A stretch of 64,000 nt of DNA from Smittia aterrima (GCA_033063855.1 CP093829.1:20801537-20865536), one strand, 5' to 3'; positions 35,853 through 46,946 are shown, counted from the stretch's first letter. Translations and numbers: made by a program. The notes: a model not told the origin generated them from the sequence alone.

Positions 35853-37066
35853 TTTAAGCATCTTGCACATAAAGCTGTCTGAGATACGATATCATCCAAT
35901 CTGCGTTTAGAAGTGAAGTAATTCTCTTCAACACTAATATAGATATTTTCGTCTTGCATCTTGTTTCGAATTTTCATGTAATCAAACTTTCTATTCATTG
36001 ATTTCAATGCTTTTAAATTTTCTCTATCGACAAACCAAATGGTTAATCTTTTTACGTTCGGCATTGACTGCAATAGAAGTTTTAGGTTGTCTCCGGTAAT
36101 CGTATGTCTTACTTCCAGTTCTGTGATCGACTTTGATATTTCAATTGGTGTTTTGTTGTACGAATCATCAAAATAATGGAGGCCCAGAAACTTGAGTTTT
36201 GGCATTTTGACGATTAAATCGAGAATTTTCTTTTCACGGACTGCATTGATTGTCAAATTTTCGAGATTTTCGCTTTGTGCTTTGAGGAAGTTCTGAAAGT
36301 TATTGCCGAGCTGGAATCTAGGATGATTTATTATTGTGAAGCTCTTGAGCTTAAAATTGAATCTCCAAGATTCATCTTCAAAAGTTTTATAACTTTCGGT
36401 CAACCTTAGTTTAAGTGTGAAACTTGTCAATTTATCAAAGTTTTGTAGCATTTTCTTCAAAAGAACTGTGCTACCATCTGCAAAATTTCTATACTCAAAT
36501 TTTTCAATTGCGATTGAGCTTAACAAAAATCTGGCAAAAGCTTCGCAAGAGCTGCCACAAAGAAAAAATTTTAGTTGCCTTAGCTTCGAAAACTTGAATG
36601 TTTCGAGAGGTACAGAATCTAAATCACGAAATTGCAAATTTTCATCGCCATCATCAGTGACAGAAAGGTTTTCAACTGATGACTCGATTGACGAGAGAAA
36701 TTCCCATAAATCACGTTTTTTTCTAAAACAAACATTCTCGATTGAGACGTTTTTCCATTGACGATCTTTTTTATGAAAAAAATCAAGTTCCGGCTCTGTT
36801 ATGTAGGCGGAAGCTTTTCGGTGGAATCTAATGTTCTGATACAATCTCGCACTGTTATACAGCAAATCTGAATCTTTTGAGTTCTCGAGAACACGACTCT
36901 CATCAAAAACAATTTGAATTTTCTCCATGAGAGCCTTCGACGATGCGATGAAGTTGTAGTAGCTTGGATCGACTTCTGAGCACTTAATCAAATCGTTTCC
37001 GTTCAAATGATTAGAAATCATTTCGGTAATTCCGAGAAAGCGCGAGAAATATTCCAACGGATCCAT
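35834..37066 (-). CDS. F-box protein, tandem copy 1
   Basis: A 410-residue protein starting MDPLEYFSRFLG. An F-box-like segment follows at residues about 12-50 (EMISNHLNGNDLIKCSEVDP, then YNFIASSK). F-boxes recruit SKP1 in SCF ubiquitin ligases. The rest has degenerate leucine-rich-repeat character (LKSFTIINHP, PKLKFLGLHYFDDS, SITELEVRHT, MPNVKRLTIWF), fitting a substrate-binding solenoid. The frame is open upstream to 37120 but without an ATG, so 37066 is taken as the start. A 5' UTR intron is likely (donor near 37250, acceptor tttttag near 37180). The C-terminus (RCLKSLSNN) runs into the conserved block. It is closely related to copy 2. The substrate is unknown; such F-box/LRR genes often expand in tandem in insects. 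Confidence 0.85.
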   Translation of the reverse strand: MDPLEYFSRFLGITEMISNHLNGNDLIKCSEVDPSYYNFIASSKALMEKIQIVFDESRVLENSKDSDLLYNSARLYQNIRFHRKASAYITEPELDFFHKKDRQWKNVSIENVCFRKKRDLWEFLSSIESSVENLSVTDDGDENLQFRDLDSVPLETFKFSKLRQLKFFLCGSSCEAFARFLLSSIAIEKFEYRNFADGSTVLLKKMLQNFDKLTSFTLKLRLTESYKTFEDESWRFNFKLKSFTIINHPRFQLGNNFQNFLKAQSENLENLTINAVREKKILDLIVKMPKLKFLGLHYFDDSYNKTPIEISKSITELEVRHTITGDNLKLLLQSMPNVKRLTIWFVDRENLKALKSMNRKFDYMKIRNKMQDENIYISVEENYFTSKRRLDDIVSQTALCARCLKSLSNN

Positions 37067-37720
37067 GTTGTTCTGAGTTAGGTTAGAGAATTTTATATTC
37101 TTGAAAATATCTCGTTTCACTGATTTTTTTTGTTAAAGGCGACGAATGCTGAGCTTTTCTTCGTGATTATTTTTATCTAAAAAGAAAAGAGATTTGAAAT
37201 TAAAATAAAAATTTCAGAAGAGGATAATGCGAACGTGTCTTACCTTGTTGAATGTTGAAAGTGAAATGAGTGAAGCTATAACAAAGTTTTCTTATTTTTC
37301 GTTATTTCACTGAAATTCTTATTAGAACGCAAGAATTTTTTTAGAAAGTTTTGGTCACTTCACATAAATCATCAAGAATTAAAATGCAAATTACGAGACA
37401 AAGTTTAATCATTTGAAATTCTAAAAGATAATTTATTTTTCAAATCTTTTTTTAATATTTAATCCTTCATCCAAAAATGAAGCAAGAGTTGGTTCAAGTC
37501 GAATTCTCACGTGAGCGTCCTTCTATCGTCGTTTAAGAACAATCAAACTACCTGAAGGGGATCATAAAAGTTTAGCAGAGGTGACGAACGCTAATGCTAC
37601 TAAAACATTTTTCGCTCAATCATCATCAAGCTAAACACTTATCAATCACTCGCAATGAAAACTCTTAAGAAAATTCCTCCACTGTTTGTTCGTTTTTCAT
37701 TAATTTTCTCTCTCTCGTCT

Positions 37721-37809
37721 ACAAATTATTTATGTTGCTTCATCCTTGCTCGGGTCGGAATGTTTTATATTGGTTTCTCATTTAACATCATTAATTATTC
37801 GATAAACTC
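37721..37809 (+). repeat. conserved block, copy R2
   Basis: Nearly identical to R1 and R3, with a few substitutions (for example a for g at its first base). It lies just downstream of the stop of F-box copy 2. Confidence 0.87.
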
Positions 37810-37849
37810 TTTAAGCATCTTACGCATGAAGCTGTTTTAATATCGACAA

Positions 37850-39139
37850 TTAAATTGAGTTGGGCCCCAAAAATGTTTTAAAAAAATTTCTGTTAAATAA
37901 ATTTTGTGCTTTATAAAGGGAATGGGGCCCGAAACAGGTGTACGGTACTTCCGTGTCAGGAACAGGACGGTGTTCAGAAGTGAAGTACTTCTCTTCAACA
38001 CTAATATCGATAGTTTCGTCATTTAGCTTTTGATGAATTTTCATGTAATCAAACTTTCTATTCATTGATTTCAATGCTCTTAAATTTTCTCTATCGACAA
38101 AGCAAATGGTTAATCTTTTTACGTTCGGCATTGACTGCAATAGAAGTTTTAAGTTATCGCCGGTAATCGAATATCTTACTTGCAGTTCTGTGATCGACTT
38201 TGATATTTTAATTGGTGTTTCGTTGTACGAATCATCAAAATAATGGAGGCCCAGAAACTTGAGTTTTGGCATATTTATGATTACATCGAGAATTTTCCTT
38301 TCACGAACTGCTTTGATATTCAACTTTTCGAGATTTTTGCTTTGTGCTTTGAGGAAGTTCTGAAAGTTATTGCCGATCCGGAATCTAGGATGATTTATCA
38401 TTGTGAAGCTCTTGAGCTTAAAATTGAATCTCCAAGATTTATCTTCAAAAGTTCTATAACTTTTGCTCAAATTTACATGAAGTGTGAAACTTGTCAATTT
38501 ATCAAAGTTTTGTAGCATTCTCTTCAAAAGAACTGTGCCACCTTCTTCTGCAGAATTTCTATACTCAAATTTTTCAATTGCAATTGAGCTTAACAAAAAT
38601 CTGGCAAAAGCTTCGCAAGAGCTTTCACAAAGCCATAATTTTAGTTTTTTTAGCTTTGGAAACTTGAATGTTTCGAGAGGTACAGAATCTGAATCACAAA
38701 TTTGCAAATATCCATGGATGTCATATTCAATGACAGAAAGGTTTTCAACTGATGACTCGATTGACGAGATAAATTCCCATAAATCACGTTTTTTTCTAAA
38801 ACGAATATTTTTGAGTGATACGTTTTTCCATTGACGAACATTTTTATGAAAAAAATCAAGTTCCGGCTCTGTTATGTATGTGGAAGCTTCTCGGTGGAAT
38901 CTAATGTACTGATACAATCTTGCACTGTTCTGCAGCAAATCTGAATCTTTTGAGTTCTCGAGAACACGACTCTCATCAAAAACAATTTGAATTTTCGCCA
39001 TGAGAGCCTTCGACGATGCGATGAAGTTGTAGTAGCTTGGACCGACTTCTGACCACTTAATCAAATCGTTTCCGTTCAAATGATTAGAAATCATTTCGGG
39101 AATTCCGAGAAAGCGCGAGAAAAATTCAAACGGATCCAT
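37850..39139 (-). CDS. F-box protein, tandem copy 2 with altered C-terminus
   Basis: A 429-residue paralogue of copy 1, starting MDPFEFFSRFLG, with the same F-box-like segment and LRR-like repeats (SITELQVRYSITGDN, MPNVKRLTICF). Identity is high up to SVEEKYFTSE. The C-terminal tail is then unrelated (EVPYTCFGPHSLYK) because about 120 bp, bounded by gggcccc-type sequence near 37862 and 37926, sits here and not in copy 1. As in copy 1, the ATG is internal to a longer open frame and a 5' UTR intron is likely. The role is presumed SCF substrate adaptor; this is inferred from the F-box only. Confidence 0.84.
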   Translation of the reverse strand: MDPFEFFSRFLGIPEMISNHLNGNDLIKWSEVGPSYYNFIASSKALMAKIQIVFDESRVLENSKDSDLLQNSARLYQYIRFHREASTYITEPELDFFHKNVRQWKNVSLKNIRFRKKRDLWEFISSIESSVENLSVIEYDIHGYLQICDSDSVPLETFKFPKLKKLKLWLCESSCEAFARFLLSSIAIEKFEYRNSAEEGGTVLLKRMLQNFDKLTSFTLHVNLSKSYRTFEDKSWRFNFKLKSFTMINHPRFRIGNNFQNFLKAQSKNLEKLNIKAVRERKILDVIINMPKLKFLGLHYFDDSYNETPIKISKSITELQVRYSITGDNLKLLLQSMPNVKRLTICFVDRENLRALKSMNRKFDYMKIHQKLNDETIDISVEEKYFTSEHRPVPDTEVPYTCFGPHSLYKAQNLFNRNFFKTFLGPNSI

Positions 39140-39834
39140 GTTGTTCTGAGTTAGGTTAGAGAATTTTATTTTCTTGAAAATATCTCGTTTCACTGATATC
39201 TCGTTTTTTTGTTAAAGGCGACGAATGCTGAGCTTTTCTCCGTGATTATTTTTATCTAAAAAGAAAAGAAATTGGAAATTAAAATAAAAATTCCAGAAGA
39301 GGATAATGCGTGCGTGTTACCTTGTTGAATGTTGAAAGTGAAATGAGTGAAGCTATAACAAAGTTTTCTAATTTTTTGTTAATAAACTGAAATTCTTATT
39401 AGAACGCAAGAAAAAAAATTTCGACCAAATTGACGGGGTTTTAATAAATCGATAAATTAAAGAAAGTTTTGGTCACTTCACATAAATCATCAAGAATTAA
39501 AATGCAAATTACGAGACAAAGTTTAATAATTTGAAATTCTAATAATTTATTTTTCGAATCTTTTTTTAATATTGAATCCTTCATCCAAAAAAGAAGCAAG
39601 AGTTGGCTCAAGTCAAATTTTCATGGGAGCGTCCTTCTATCGTCATTTAAGAACAATCAAACTACCTGAAGGGGGATCATAAAAGTTTAGCAGGGATAAC
39701 GAACGCTGATGGTACTAAACATTTTTCGCTCAATCATCATCAAGCTAAACACTTATCAATCACTCGCAATGAAAACTCTTAAGAAAATTCCTCCACTGTT
39801 TGTTCGTTTTTCATTAATTTTCTCTCTCTCGTCT

Positions 39835-39938
39835 GCAAATTATTTATGTTGCTTCATCCTTGCTCGGGTCGGAATGTTTTTTATTGGTTTCTCATTTAAC
39901 ATCATTAATTATTCGATAAACTCGGAGAGTGATGTACT
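39835..39938 (+). repeat. 104-bp near-identical block, copy R3
   Basis: The fullest copy in the F-box cluster, ending ctcggagagtgatgtact. It matches the inverted copy at 21154-21257 in 103 of 104 positions. Weaker similarity extends towards about 40030, reaching the 3' end of the SLX1 gene. Confidence 0.9.
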
Positions 39939-40039
39939 GGAGGAGAAGCGTTTTTCACGCCTTTTTGGGAAAATTAATATGAACGCAAACAACCATTTTC
40001 ACGTCATTAATTCTCGAAGAATCGAAGAGAATTCTTGTT

Positions 40040-40903
40040 TCAAATGTCGTATCCGTCTTCATCGTTCTGTAAATGTTGAGCATCGAGGCAACCTTTCTTC
40101 TTGCGAATGACATCGCCCCAGAGGAACTTGACGTCACAAAGAGGACAAACTCCTTGAATTGGAACATAATGACCGGGATCGAGGCAAATCTTCGCGAGAC
40201 ATTTTAAATGTGAGACGAGTCTACAGCGGCTGGTTATACAGAAGACTCGATCGCTTTCAAGGTTTTTGATTTCCTCCATGCAGAGATGACATTCTCGTCG
40301 ACTTTGGAGTGCGAGCATCACTTCAGCGTTGCTATCAGTTCTTCCTAATTTTGTCTTCTTAGCTTTTATTGGGCCGTGGCAGATTGTCATGTGTTCAGGC
40401 ATCGTTCCAGAGGGAAAAGTTGTGCAAAAGCTTTGCTCAAGCCAACGAATCTTAAGAGGAAGTCGTTTCCATGGACCGATCTGAATCATTTCAGTTAAGA
40501 TCCTGAAGTGGTATTTGAAATGACTCTCGTTAGGCTTCTTTCTCTGAATGCTGGGAATATTTTTCAGTCGTCTTGATGCCTTTGGCTCTTGCCAAGCCCA
40601 TTCGAAGCGAAGAGCAGAAATGTTATCAGGAAAGTCGTGCACAATCATCACCATCGTCCAAGGCCCCGCAATTCTCGATGTCTGTCCAGCTCCTCCATAC
40701 TTTTTACCGCGATTGTGTTGATTAATTCGTCTGAAATATGGAAAATCAAATATTTCGTTCTTCTCGATTATTTCTTAAGATCACAACCTGTTTGGATCGA
40801 CTGTGTAGCCAACATAACATCTTCCATTAAACTTTGGATTCTCATTATCATTCACTAACAAATAAACCCCAAAGAAGTTCTCAATCTCCTGTACAACATC
40901 CAT
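40040..40903 (-). CDS. slx1: structure-specific endonuclease subunit SLX1
   Basis: Catalytic subunit of the SLX1-SLX4 nuclease, which cuts branched DNA (Holliday junctions, flaps) in the nucleus. Two exons (40903-40788 and 40730-40040) encode 268 residues. The N-terminal GIY-YIG domain shows FFGVYLL (residues 10-16), CYVGYTVDPNRRINQHN (29-45; catalytic Arg region) and FEWAWQ with Glu82. The C-terminal RING/PHD-like zinc domain shows CHLCMEEI, CRLVSHLKC and CPLCDVKF. Length and domain order match the family. The start codon lies 210 bp from that of the divergent photolyase gene, so the two DNA repair genes share one promoter region. Confidence 0.95.
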
Positions 40904-41113
40904 TGAAGACTTTCTTAGAAATATTTGGAATTTAAGCAGAACGACGATCACAACAACACTGTTAGAAAAATTTGTTCCAGTTCCGTTGTTATGGTTTCTC
41001 GCGCCTTTTTATTTTGTAAACAAAAGTTTATTTTAAATCGAATGTAAGTTGTTTTTGATAAATTAAAGTAAGCTTGGATTGATGATTTATTGAATAACCA
41101 TTGCAGTTTGATC
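40904..41113. promoter_or_regulatory. shared promoter of SLX1 and CPD photolyase
   Basis: The 210 bp between divergent start codons must hold both 5' UTRs and promoters. It contains a GC-rich core (tttctcgcgcc, about 40995-41005) but no TATA box that I can assign. Confidence 0.6.
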
Positions 41114-42732
41114 ATGAAGCGATCTGCATCAAGTGAACCGTCAACTTCAAAGATTGCGAAGACTGAATCAACAAGTAAAACATTTCTTTCTTCCATTCAA
41201 TCTTCTCGAAAGGAAACAGCGGAAAGCATCAGCAAATTCAAATTTAATAAGAAACGAGTGAAAATCTTAAGTAATGTAAGGAAATTTTTGCTTCTTCAAT
41301 TCTATTTTATTACAAACTTTCATTTTAGGCTCAGGAAATTCCAGAGAAAGTTAACGGAGTTGTTTACTGGATGGCTAGAGATCAGCGAGTTGAAGATAAC
41401 TGGGCTCTTCTTTATAGTCAGCACCTTGCCATCAAGAATCAAGTTTCACTGCACATCGTTTTCTGTCTCGATGACAAGTTCATGGGAGCAACGCTAAGAA
41501 TGTTTATGTTTATGTTGAAAGGCCTTGAAGAAGTTTCCGATGACTGCCAGAAGCTCAACATCAGTTTCCATCTTTTAAAAGGTCGACACATCGAGCAGAT
41601 TCCAAAATTCGTTATTGATAACAAGATGGGCGGTTTGATTTGCGATTTCTCGCCGCTAAGAATTCATCGCGAGTGGATTGAAGGAATCAAAAATGCTCTA
41701 CCCGAAAATATTCCTTTCGTTCAAATTGATGCTCACAATATCGTTCCACTCTGGATCACTTCAGATAAACAAGAATATGCAGCACGAACAATCAGAAACA
41801 AGATCAACTCCAAGCTCCCAGAGTTTCTAACAGAATTTCCTCCAGTTCTTGCTCATCCGTATAAATCTAAACAACCTTCAGCTGAGATTGATTGGAAGAA
41901 GGTTCAAAAGTCTTTAAAAGTTGATGAAACCGTGGCTGAGGTTGATTGGATTAAACCAGGTTATCGCAATGCTCTTGGAATGTTGGAATCATTCATTAAT
42001 GATCGACTCAAACTATTCGAAACTATGCGAAACAATCCAACAATCAACGCTCTCTCAAACATGTCGCCGTACTTTCACTTCGGCTCCATTGCAGTCCAAC
42101 GAGCGATTCTTGAAGTCTCAAAGCACAAATCGAAAGCTGCAAAGAGCGTCGAAGCATTCTGTGAAGAAGCTATCGTTCGACGAGAACTTTCAGACAACTT
42201 TTGCTACTACAATGAAAACTACGACAACATGAATGGCCTCCATGAATGGGCAAGAACTTCTCTAAATGCTCATCGAAAAGACAAGCGACCATATCTTTAC
42301 ACTCGCGATGAGTTGGATCAATCTCTCACTCACGATGATCTGTGGAATGCTGCGCAAAATCAATTGCGAACTGAAGGAAAAATGCATGGATTTTTAAGAA
42401 TGTAAGAAATGTCTTTGGCTGAACTTAGAATCTTATTAATTAATTTCTTCAAAAGGTATTGGGCAAAGAAAATCCTCGAATGGACTAAATCTCCAGAAGA
42501 AGCTTTAAGTTTTGCTATTTATCTCAACGATCGCTACAACCTCGATGGCAGAGATCCAAACGGTTTCGTCGGCTGCATGTGGAGCATCGGAGGAGTTCAC
42601 GATCAAGGGTGGAGAGAGCGAGAAGTTTTCGGTAAGATCAGATACATGAACTACGCTGGTTGTAAAAAAAAGTTTGACATCAAAGCTTTCATTGCTCGAT
42701 ATGGCGGCGTCGTTCACACAAAGAAAAAGTGA
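41114..42732 (+). CDS. phr: class II CPD photolyase (deoxyribodipyrimidine photo-lyase)
   Basis: A light-driven enzyme that splits cyclobutane pyrimidine dimers using FADH-. Three exons (41114-41275, 41329-42401, 42456-42732) encode 503 residues. Class II signatures are YWMARDQRVEDNWAL near residue 65, the dimer/FAD-binding half with FCEEAIVRRELSDNF, and the C-terminal GCMWSIGGVHDQGWREREVF and NYAGCKKKFD. The first 54 residues are a Ser/Lys-rich extension of the kind often used for nuclear or mitochondrial targeting. An AATAAA at 42806 is the likely polyadenylation signal. It converges on the LRSAM1 gene. Confidence 0.96.
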
Positions 42733-43040
42733 GATATCACCAATAAGAACGTTCCTTTATTTGCTCTAATTCACTTAATCGCAAATTCAACTTCAACAAT
42801 CGCGGAATAAAATTTGAGAGTAGAAAAAACATTGTTCTAACTTTTATAGACAAGAAAGAGTAAAATGGCACGCAAAACGATTGCACAGCTAGCGATTTGT
42901 CCTAATAGAAGTTCTGATCGAATAAGAACAAAATATCATAATCGTCTTAAGACTTAAATATTATTTTCGAATAATAAATTTCAATAGAGAATATTTTTTG
43001 GTGTGAGGTTCGTTGTATCACTCGATTACACTAAATGTGC
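42733..43040. other. convergent 3' ends of photolyase and LRSAM1
   Basis: A 308-bp spacer holding two 3' UTRs. No other feature seen. Confidence 0.6.
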
Positions 43041-45498
43041 TTATGGTTGAATAACTTTGATTTTGCGCTCGATTAATGCTCGACACATTGGACAATCAAC
43101 CAGTTCGATCGAGCAGTCAATGCAACAACATAAATGTCCTGAAAAAAAAGTAAAACATTTAGCATTAAACTTAACAGAAAATTGTTTAAGAGAGAACTCA
43201 CCGCAAGGTAAAAATATAACACGCGTTTGTGAATCCATGCAGACAACACACTCAACAGCATTAACGGCAGTAGCTGCTTGACGAGCTTCTCTTGATGAGG
43301 CACTTGAAGTTGGACTCTTTTCAGCGTCTTCCTGAGGTGCTGTGGGCGAATCGCTTGGTTCTGGAATGTCTTTTGTACTAGGGCAACATTCGTCCATTAC
43401 TTCTGCTTGCTGAGTAGCCAAGAAATCGCTAATCGACTTCAAAACTCCTTGACGGTCTTTTGGGTTTTTGATACCAGCATTTATCAAATCTTCGTCGGTG
43501 ACTGTTTCCAGTTGGAAATCTTTTCTTTGCCAAATCTTCAGCAGGAATGGAACGACATGTATGACACCATTGAGAAGGAAATTGAAACCAAGAACAGGAT
43601 CGAGAGAAGCTTGCATTGAAGCGAGGGAGTTGCCTCGTGAATCAATAAGTTTCTGATATTGTAACAACCAGAAATCATCTTCGGTCTTCTTTTGATTTTC
43701 CATGTCTAAAAGTGTTGCTCGAAGTTGTTTCTTTCTGTTATCCTGTTGCTCCATTAAATCCAACAAGACGAATGTAAGATTGATGCGTTTCTCGGCAACA
43801 TCGTTCAATGTTTCTTCTTGGTTCGCTTTTCTTTTATCAATCTCAAGATTCGTCATCGAAGCAATTTGTTGCTCAACAATTTTAATTTGCTCCATCAATC
43901 CCCAACTTCTTGCGTCGTTCTTAGCAATCAATGCAGCAACAGCTGACTTTTGCCACTGTTCATCTTGGTTCACTTTGTCGATGATCTCTGAACGACTCTT
44001 GTCAAATTCTTGAAAAACGTCGTTAAGCAGTAAATTGGTTTTGGTCTCGCTTTCAAGAAGAACTTTCGATTGGTCAACACGTTCATCTTGATAGTTCTGA
44101 ATCAAGCAAAGTTCCTCTTCGAGAAGCTGTGACATTGCAGTCAGAACGTCTTTTTTACGTAGATCACTTTGCTCAAGGTGAACCTAATGGAAATATTTAT
44201 TTTAATAATTTGAGAGATACAAAAATGCTTTTTCTTACTTTTTCTAACAAAGCATCACGAGCTCTGTCTTCCATTTCAAGAAGTGCTGGATCTGCGCCTT
44301 TCTTAAGCGACAACAACTCATTCACAACTAAATTTGAAGTTTCTTCATCTAAAATGTTTCAAAATTAGTTAAAAACTTTTGAATCTTGTTAAAGTTAGTC
44401 AACTCACATTGCACAATGTCATCGATGAGTTTTTTCCTTTCATGATCTTTTTCAAACTGAACTTTGTTAACAGCATTCTCTGCTTGTCTCTGCTGTTCCA
44501 GAAGAGACTTCAACATTTCTTCCTTTTTCCTTTGCTGCTCTTTGTGAAGTTCATTCTCATTGAAATTATCTTCTTGACTCATCAAGAACTTTTCTTTATC
44601 CATGAACTTTTTGTTCGATGAGCTGATTGATTCTGCATTAAAAATTCTGCTCGAAGTAACCTTCGATTGTGTTAATAATTTATCTTCAGTTGCATAATCC
44701 GTTGGTGCAGTTAGTTCGCCAGTACTCAGAAACTTTAGAATGTTATGCGTTCCCGTTGCCAAGACATCGCTGGTCGGGCTTGTAATGCACTCGACGTCGA
44801 ACACCAAGTTATCGATGTTTTCGCAGGTGGCAAGCTCAGGAGGCAAAATCTTTAGATCTTTGTTCCCCGATAAGTTCAACACTCTTAACTCTGGCATAAA
44901 CGATATGAAGCGAATGTCGACTAAGCAATTGTTTGAGATATCTAACAACTCGAGCCTCTTGAGACGATTGATTGTTGAGGGTAAATGAGTTAACAAGTTG
45001 TCTGATAAAAATAATTCCTGAGAAAAGAATAATAGAATCGTCATTTGACCAATGAAAGTCGTAAATAATTTCGATGACTCACCCTGAGATTTTTAAGTGC
45101 ACAAATCTCAACTGGTATCACTTTAAATTTGTTGTGGCTCAGATCCAGCACTTGCAGTAGCTCGAGTTCACTTAGCTGCCCTCCCGAACTCAATGACTTC
45201 AATCGATTCTTTCCAAGAATCAGAATTTCTTTGCGCAGCACTTTGATCCTCGAAAAAAGTGAACTTCCAGGCAACTGCTCGAGATTACATTCTGATAAAT
45301 CACAAATAGGCTCCGGCGTTTCTTTGAACAAGCACAGCTTCTGATCTAAGCGAGTTTTGTAGTCTGATTCAGTTAGAACAACATCCATTACCTTTCATTG
45401 AGAAATAAACATAAATTATTTGAAGAATGAAGAAGTAGAAAACAATTTACATCAACTTCAGTGGAAATCGACTTTTCTTTCGAGCAACTCTTCCCCAT
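43041..45498 (-). CDS. Lrsam1: LRSAM1-type E3 ubiquitin ligase (LRR, coiled coil, SAM, RING)
   Basis: RING E3 ligase; the vertebrate relative acts on TSG101/ESCRT sorting and on recognition of intracellular bacteria. Six exons (45498-45451, 45391-45083, 45017-44408, 44348-44239, 44183-43202, 43138-43041) encode 718 residues, against about 723 in human. Leucine-rich repeats span residues about 35-200 (LLQVLDLSHNKFKVIP, LELLDISNN, LRVLNLSGN). Then come long coiled coils (QRKKEEMLKSLLEQQR), a SAM domain at about 570-620 (IWQRKDFQLETVTDEDLINA) and a C-terminal C3HC4 RING from about 671 (CVVC, CGHLCCC, CPMC). The first exon gives MGKSCSKEKS, a good N-myristoylation signal with an adjacent Cys and basic residues; this would tether the ligase to membranes and is not in the human start. 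Translation from Met at 45388 is an alternative. Confidence 0.93.
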
Positions 45499-45741
45499 TA
45501 AATTTTCCGATTCTTGTTAACTCTATAAACTACTAGAATATGATCTGAACGCTTGTCAATTATTTAATGAGACGAAATGATTGCTTTTCTAAACAAAGAT
45601 TTTTTTTCTGAAAAACTCAGTCACAGGATGAAAACAAACGTCGACTTTGTGCAATGCTGAGACAAATGAAAATGAAGTCTTGATCCAATGAAAAACGTCA
45701 CAAAACATTGAAAATGTAAATAACAAATAAAATATTTTGGA
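45499..45741. promoter_or_regulatory. shared promoter of LRSAM1 and the ZAD zinc-finger gene
   Basis: The 243-bp spacer between divergent start codons. No named motif was assigned. Confidence 0.5.
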
Positions 45742-46946
45742 ATGGAAAGTTTGAATGAATGTAGAGTCTGTGGAGGAGAAGACAAATTCATTGACTTATT
45801 TAATGAGATCAACAATGAACTTCTTAACAATCTCAAATTGTTGGTGCAATCAGAGGTGACTTCTTATTTATTAATTTAATTTTCAAACAAAAAATTATTT
45901 TTGTTTTGTTATTTTAGATCGAGCAAAACGATGGATTTTCTAAGTTTATTTGTCTCGAATGTGCCGGAGAGGTAGAAAAGTTTATTAAGTTTAAGAAAAC
46001 TTATGAAGAAACATCAAACAAAATCATATCACAAACAACTGAGTTATGTGAGATCGAAGCTTTAAATGAAACTTTCGACAATAGTTCAGACAATGAAGGA
46101 AACGACTGCCCAATCGAAGTTGAGACGAAGGATATTGAAAGGAAAGAATTCTGTTGCGAGATTTGCAATAAAAGTTATCGTTACTTGAACAGTCTCTCTC
46201 GACACAAAAGATGTTGCCATGAAAACTTTCGATACAAATGTGAGCTTTGCTCTCTAGAATTCACACAAAAGTCTTCGTTGGTTGAACATACAAGAAATCT
46301 TCACAAGACAAACGAAGAAGTATTAACAATATTTCATATCAGAAACGACAGCACCTTTGATTGTGAATTGTGCCAAAAATCGTTCAACACCGCAAAGATG
46401 TTTCAGCAACACAAGAAGCTAAACTGTCTGCTCAAAACCCAAACAAAATTAAAATCGAAAAGCTCTAAACCGAAGACAAAATATCGAAAGCAATGCAGCA
46501 CATGTGGACTCTTTTTTAAGCATATAGACGAACATAAGTTATCACATCAAAGTAAGACGACTCTTCAAGTTATGATTGAATGTTTAACAAATTAAATCAT
46601 TTTTCAGGCGAAAACACTTTCCGGTGTGAATACGATCAATGCGAGAAGACTTTCAAATTCAAGAATTCATTGGATGTTCACATACGAATTCATAAAAGTA
46701 ATTTATTTCTTATTTGCTTAGCTGGTAATGAATAATTTCTTATCTCTAATTTCAGACGAGAGACGTTTTGAATGTCCAACTTGTAAGAAAAAGTTTCGAT
46801 TATCGCATCATCTGAAGGAACATCTCTCGACTCACTCAACTGAAAAGAAATACATTTGTGATGTTGAGGCCTGCGGAAAGAAATTCTCCTCCAAATTAAA
46901 TTTGTACAAACACTCAAAGCTTCACTTTAACAAATCGAAAAAATAG
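45742..46946 (+). CDS. ZAD-C2H2 zinc-finger protein
   Basis: Probable nuclear DNA-binding protein of 342 residues. Four exons: 45742-45855, 45918-46551, 46608-46697, 46756-46946. The N-terminal ZAD (zinc-finger-associated domain, an arthropod dimerisation module) shows CRVC (C7, C10) and CLEC (C50, C53). An acidic linker follows, then about seven C2H2 units: five canonical, including CEICNKSYRYLNSLSRH, CEKTFKFKNSLDVHIRIH and CPTCKKKFRLSHHLKEH, and two degenerate ones (CSTCGLFFKHIDEHKLSH; one ending HKKLNC). It ends in a basic tail. ZAD families evolve quickly, so no ortholog is named. It converges tightly on the rhodanese gene: only 17 bp separate the stop codons. Confidence 0.93.

Larger units (their letters stand above)
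35577..37540. repeat. tandem duplication unit 1 (F-box gene plus conserved flank)
   Basis: A unit of about 2 kb opening with aaactacctgaaggg and containing the conserved block and F-box copy 1 with its 5' UTR exon. Unit 2 (about 37541-39655) repeats the order. A third, partial unit (from about 39656) keeps only the opening and the conserved block. Edges are by eye, about 20 bp either way. Confidence 0.75.

Noticed and set aside
37067..37120. Upstream extension of the F-box proteins (KRDIFKNIKFSNLTQNN)
   Set aside because: The open frame begins with GTG, not ATG, and a likely 5' UTR intron ends upstream; the first ATG is at 37066 in copy 1 and 39139 in copy 2.
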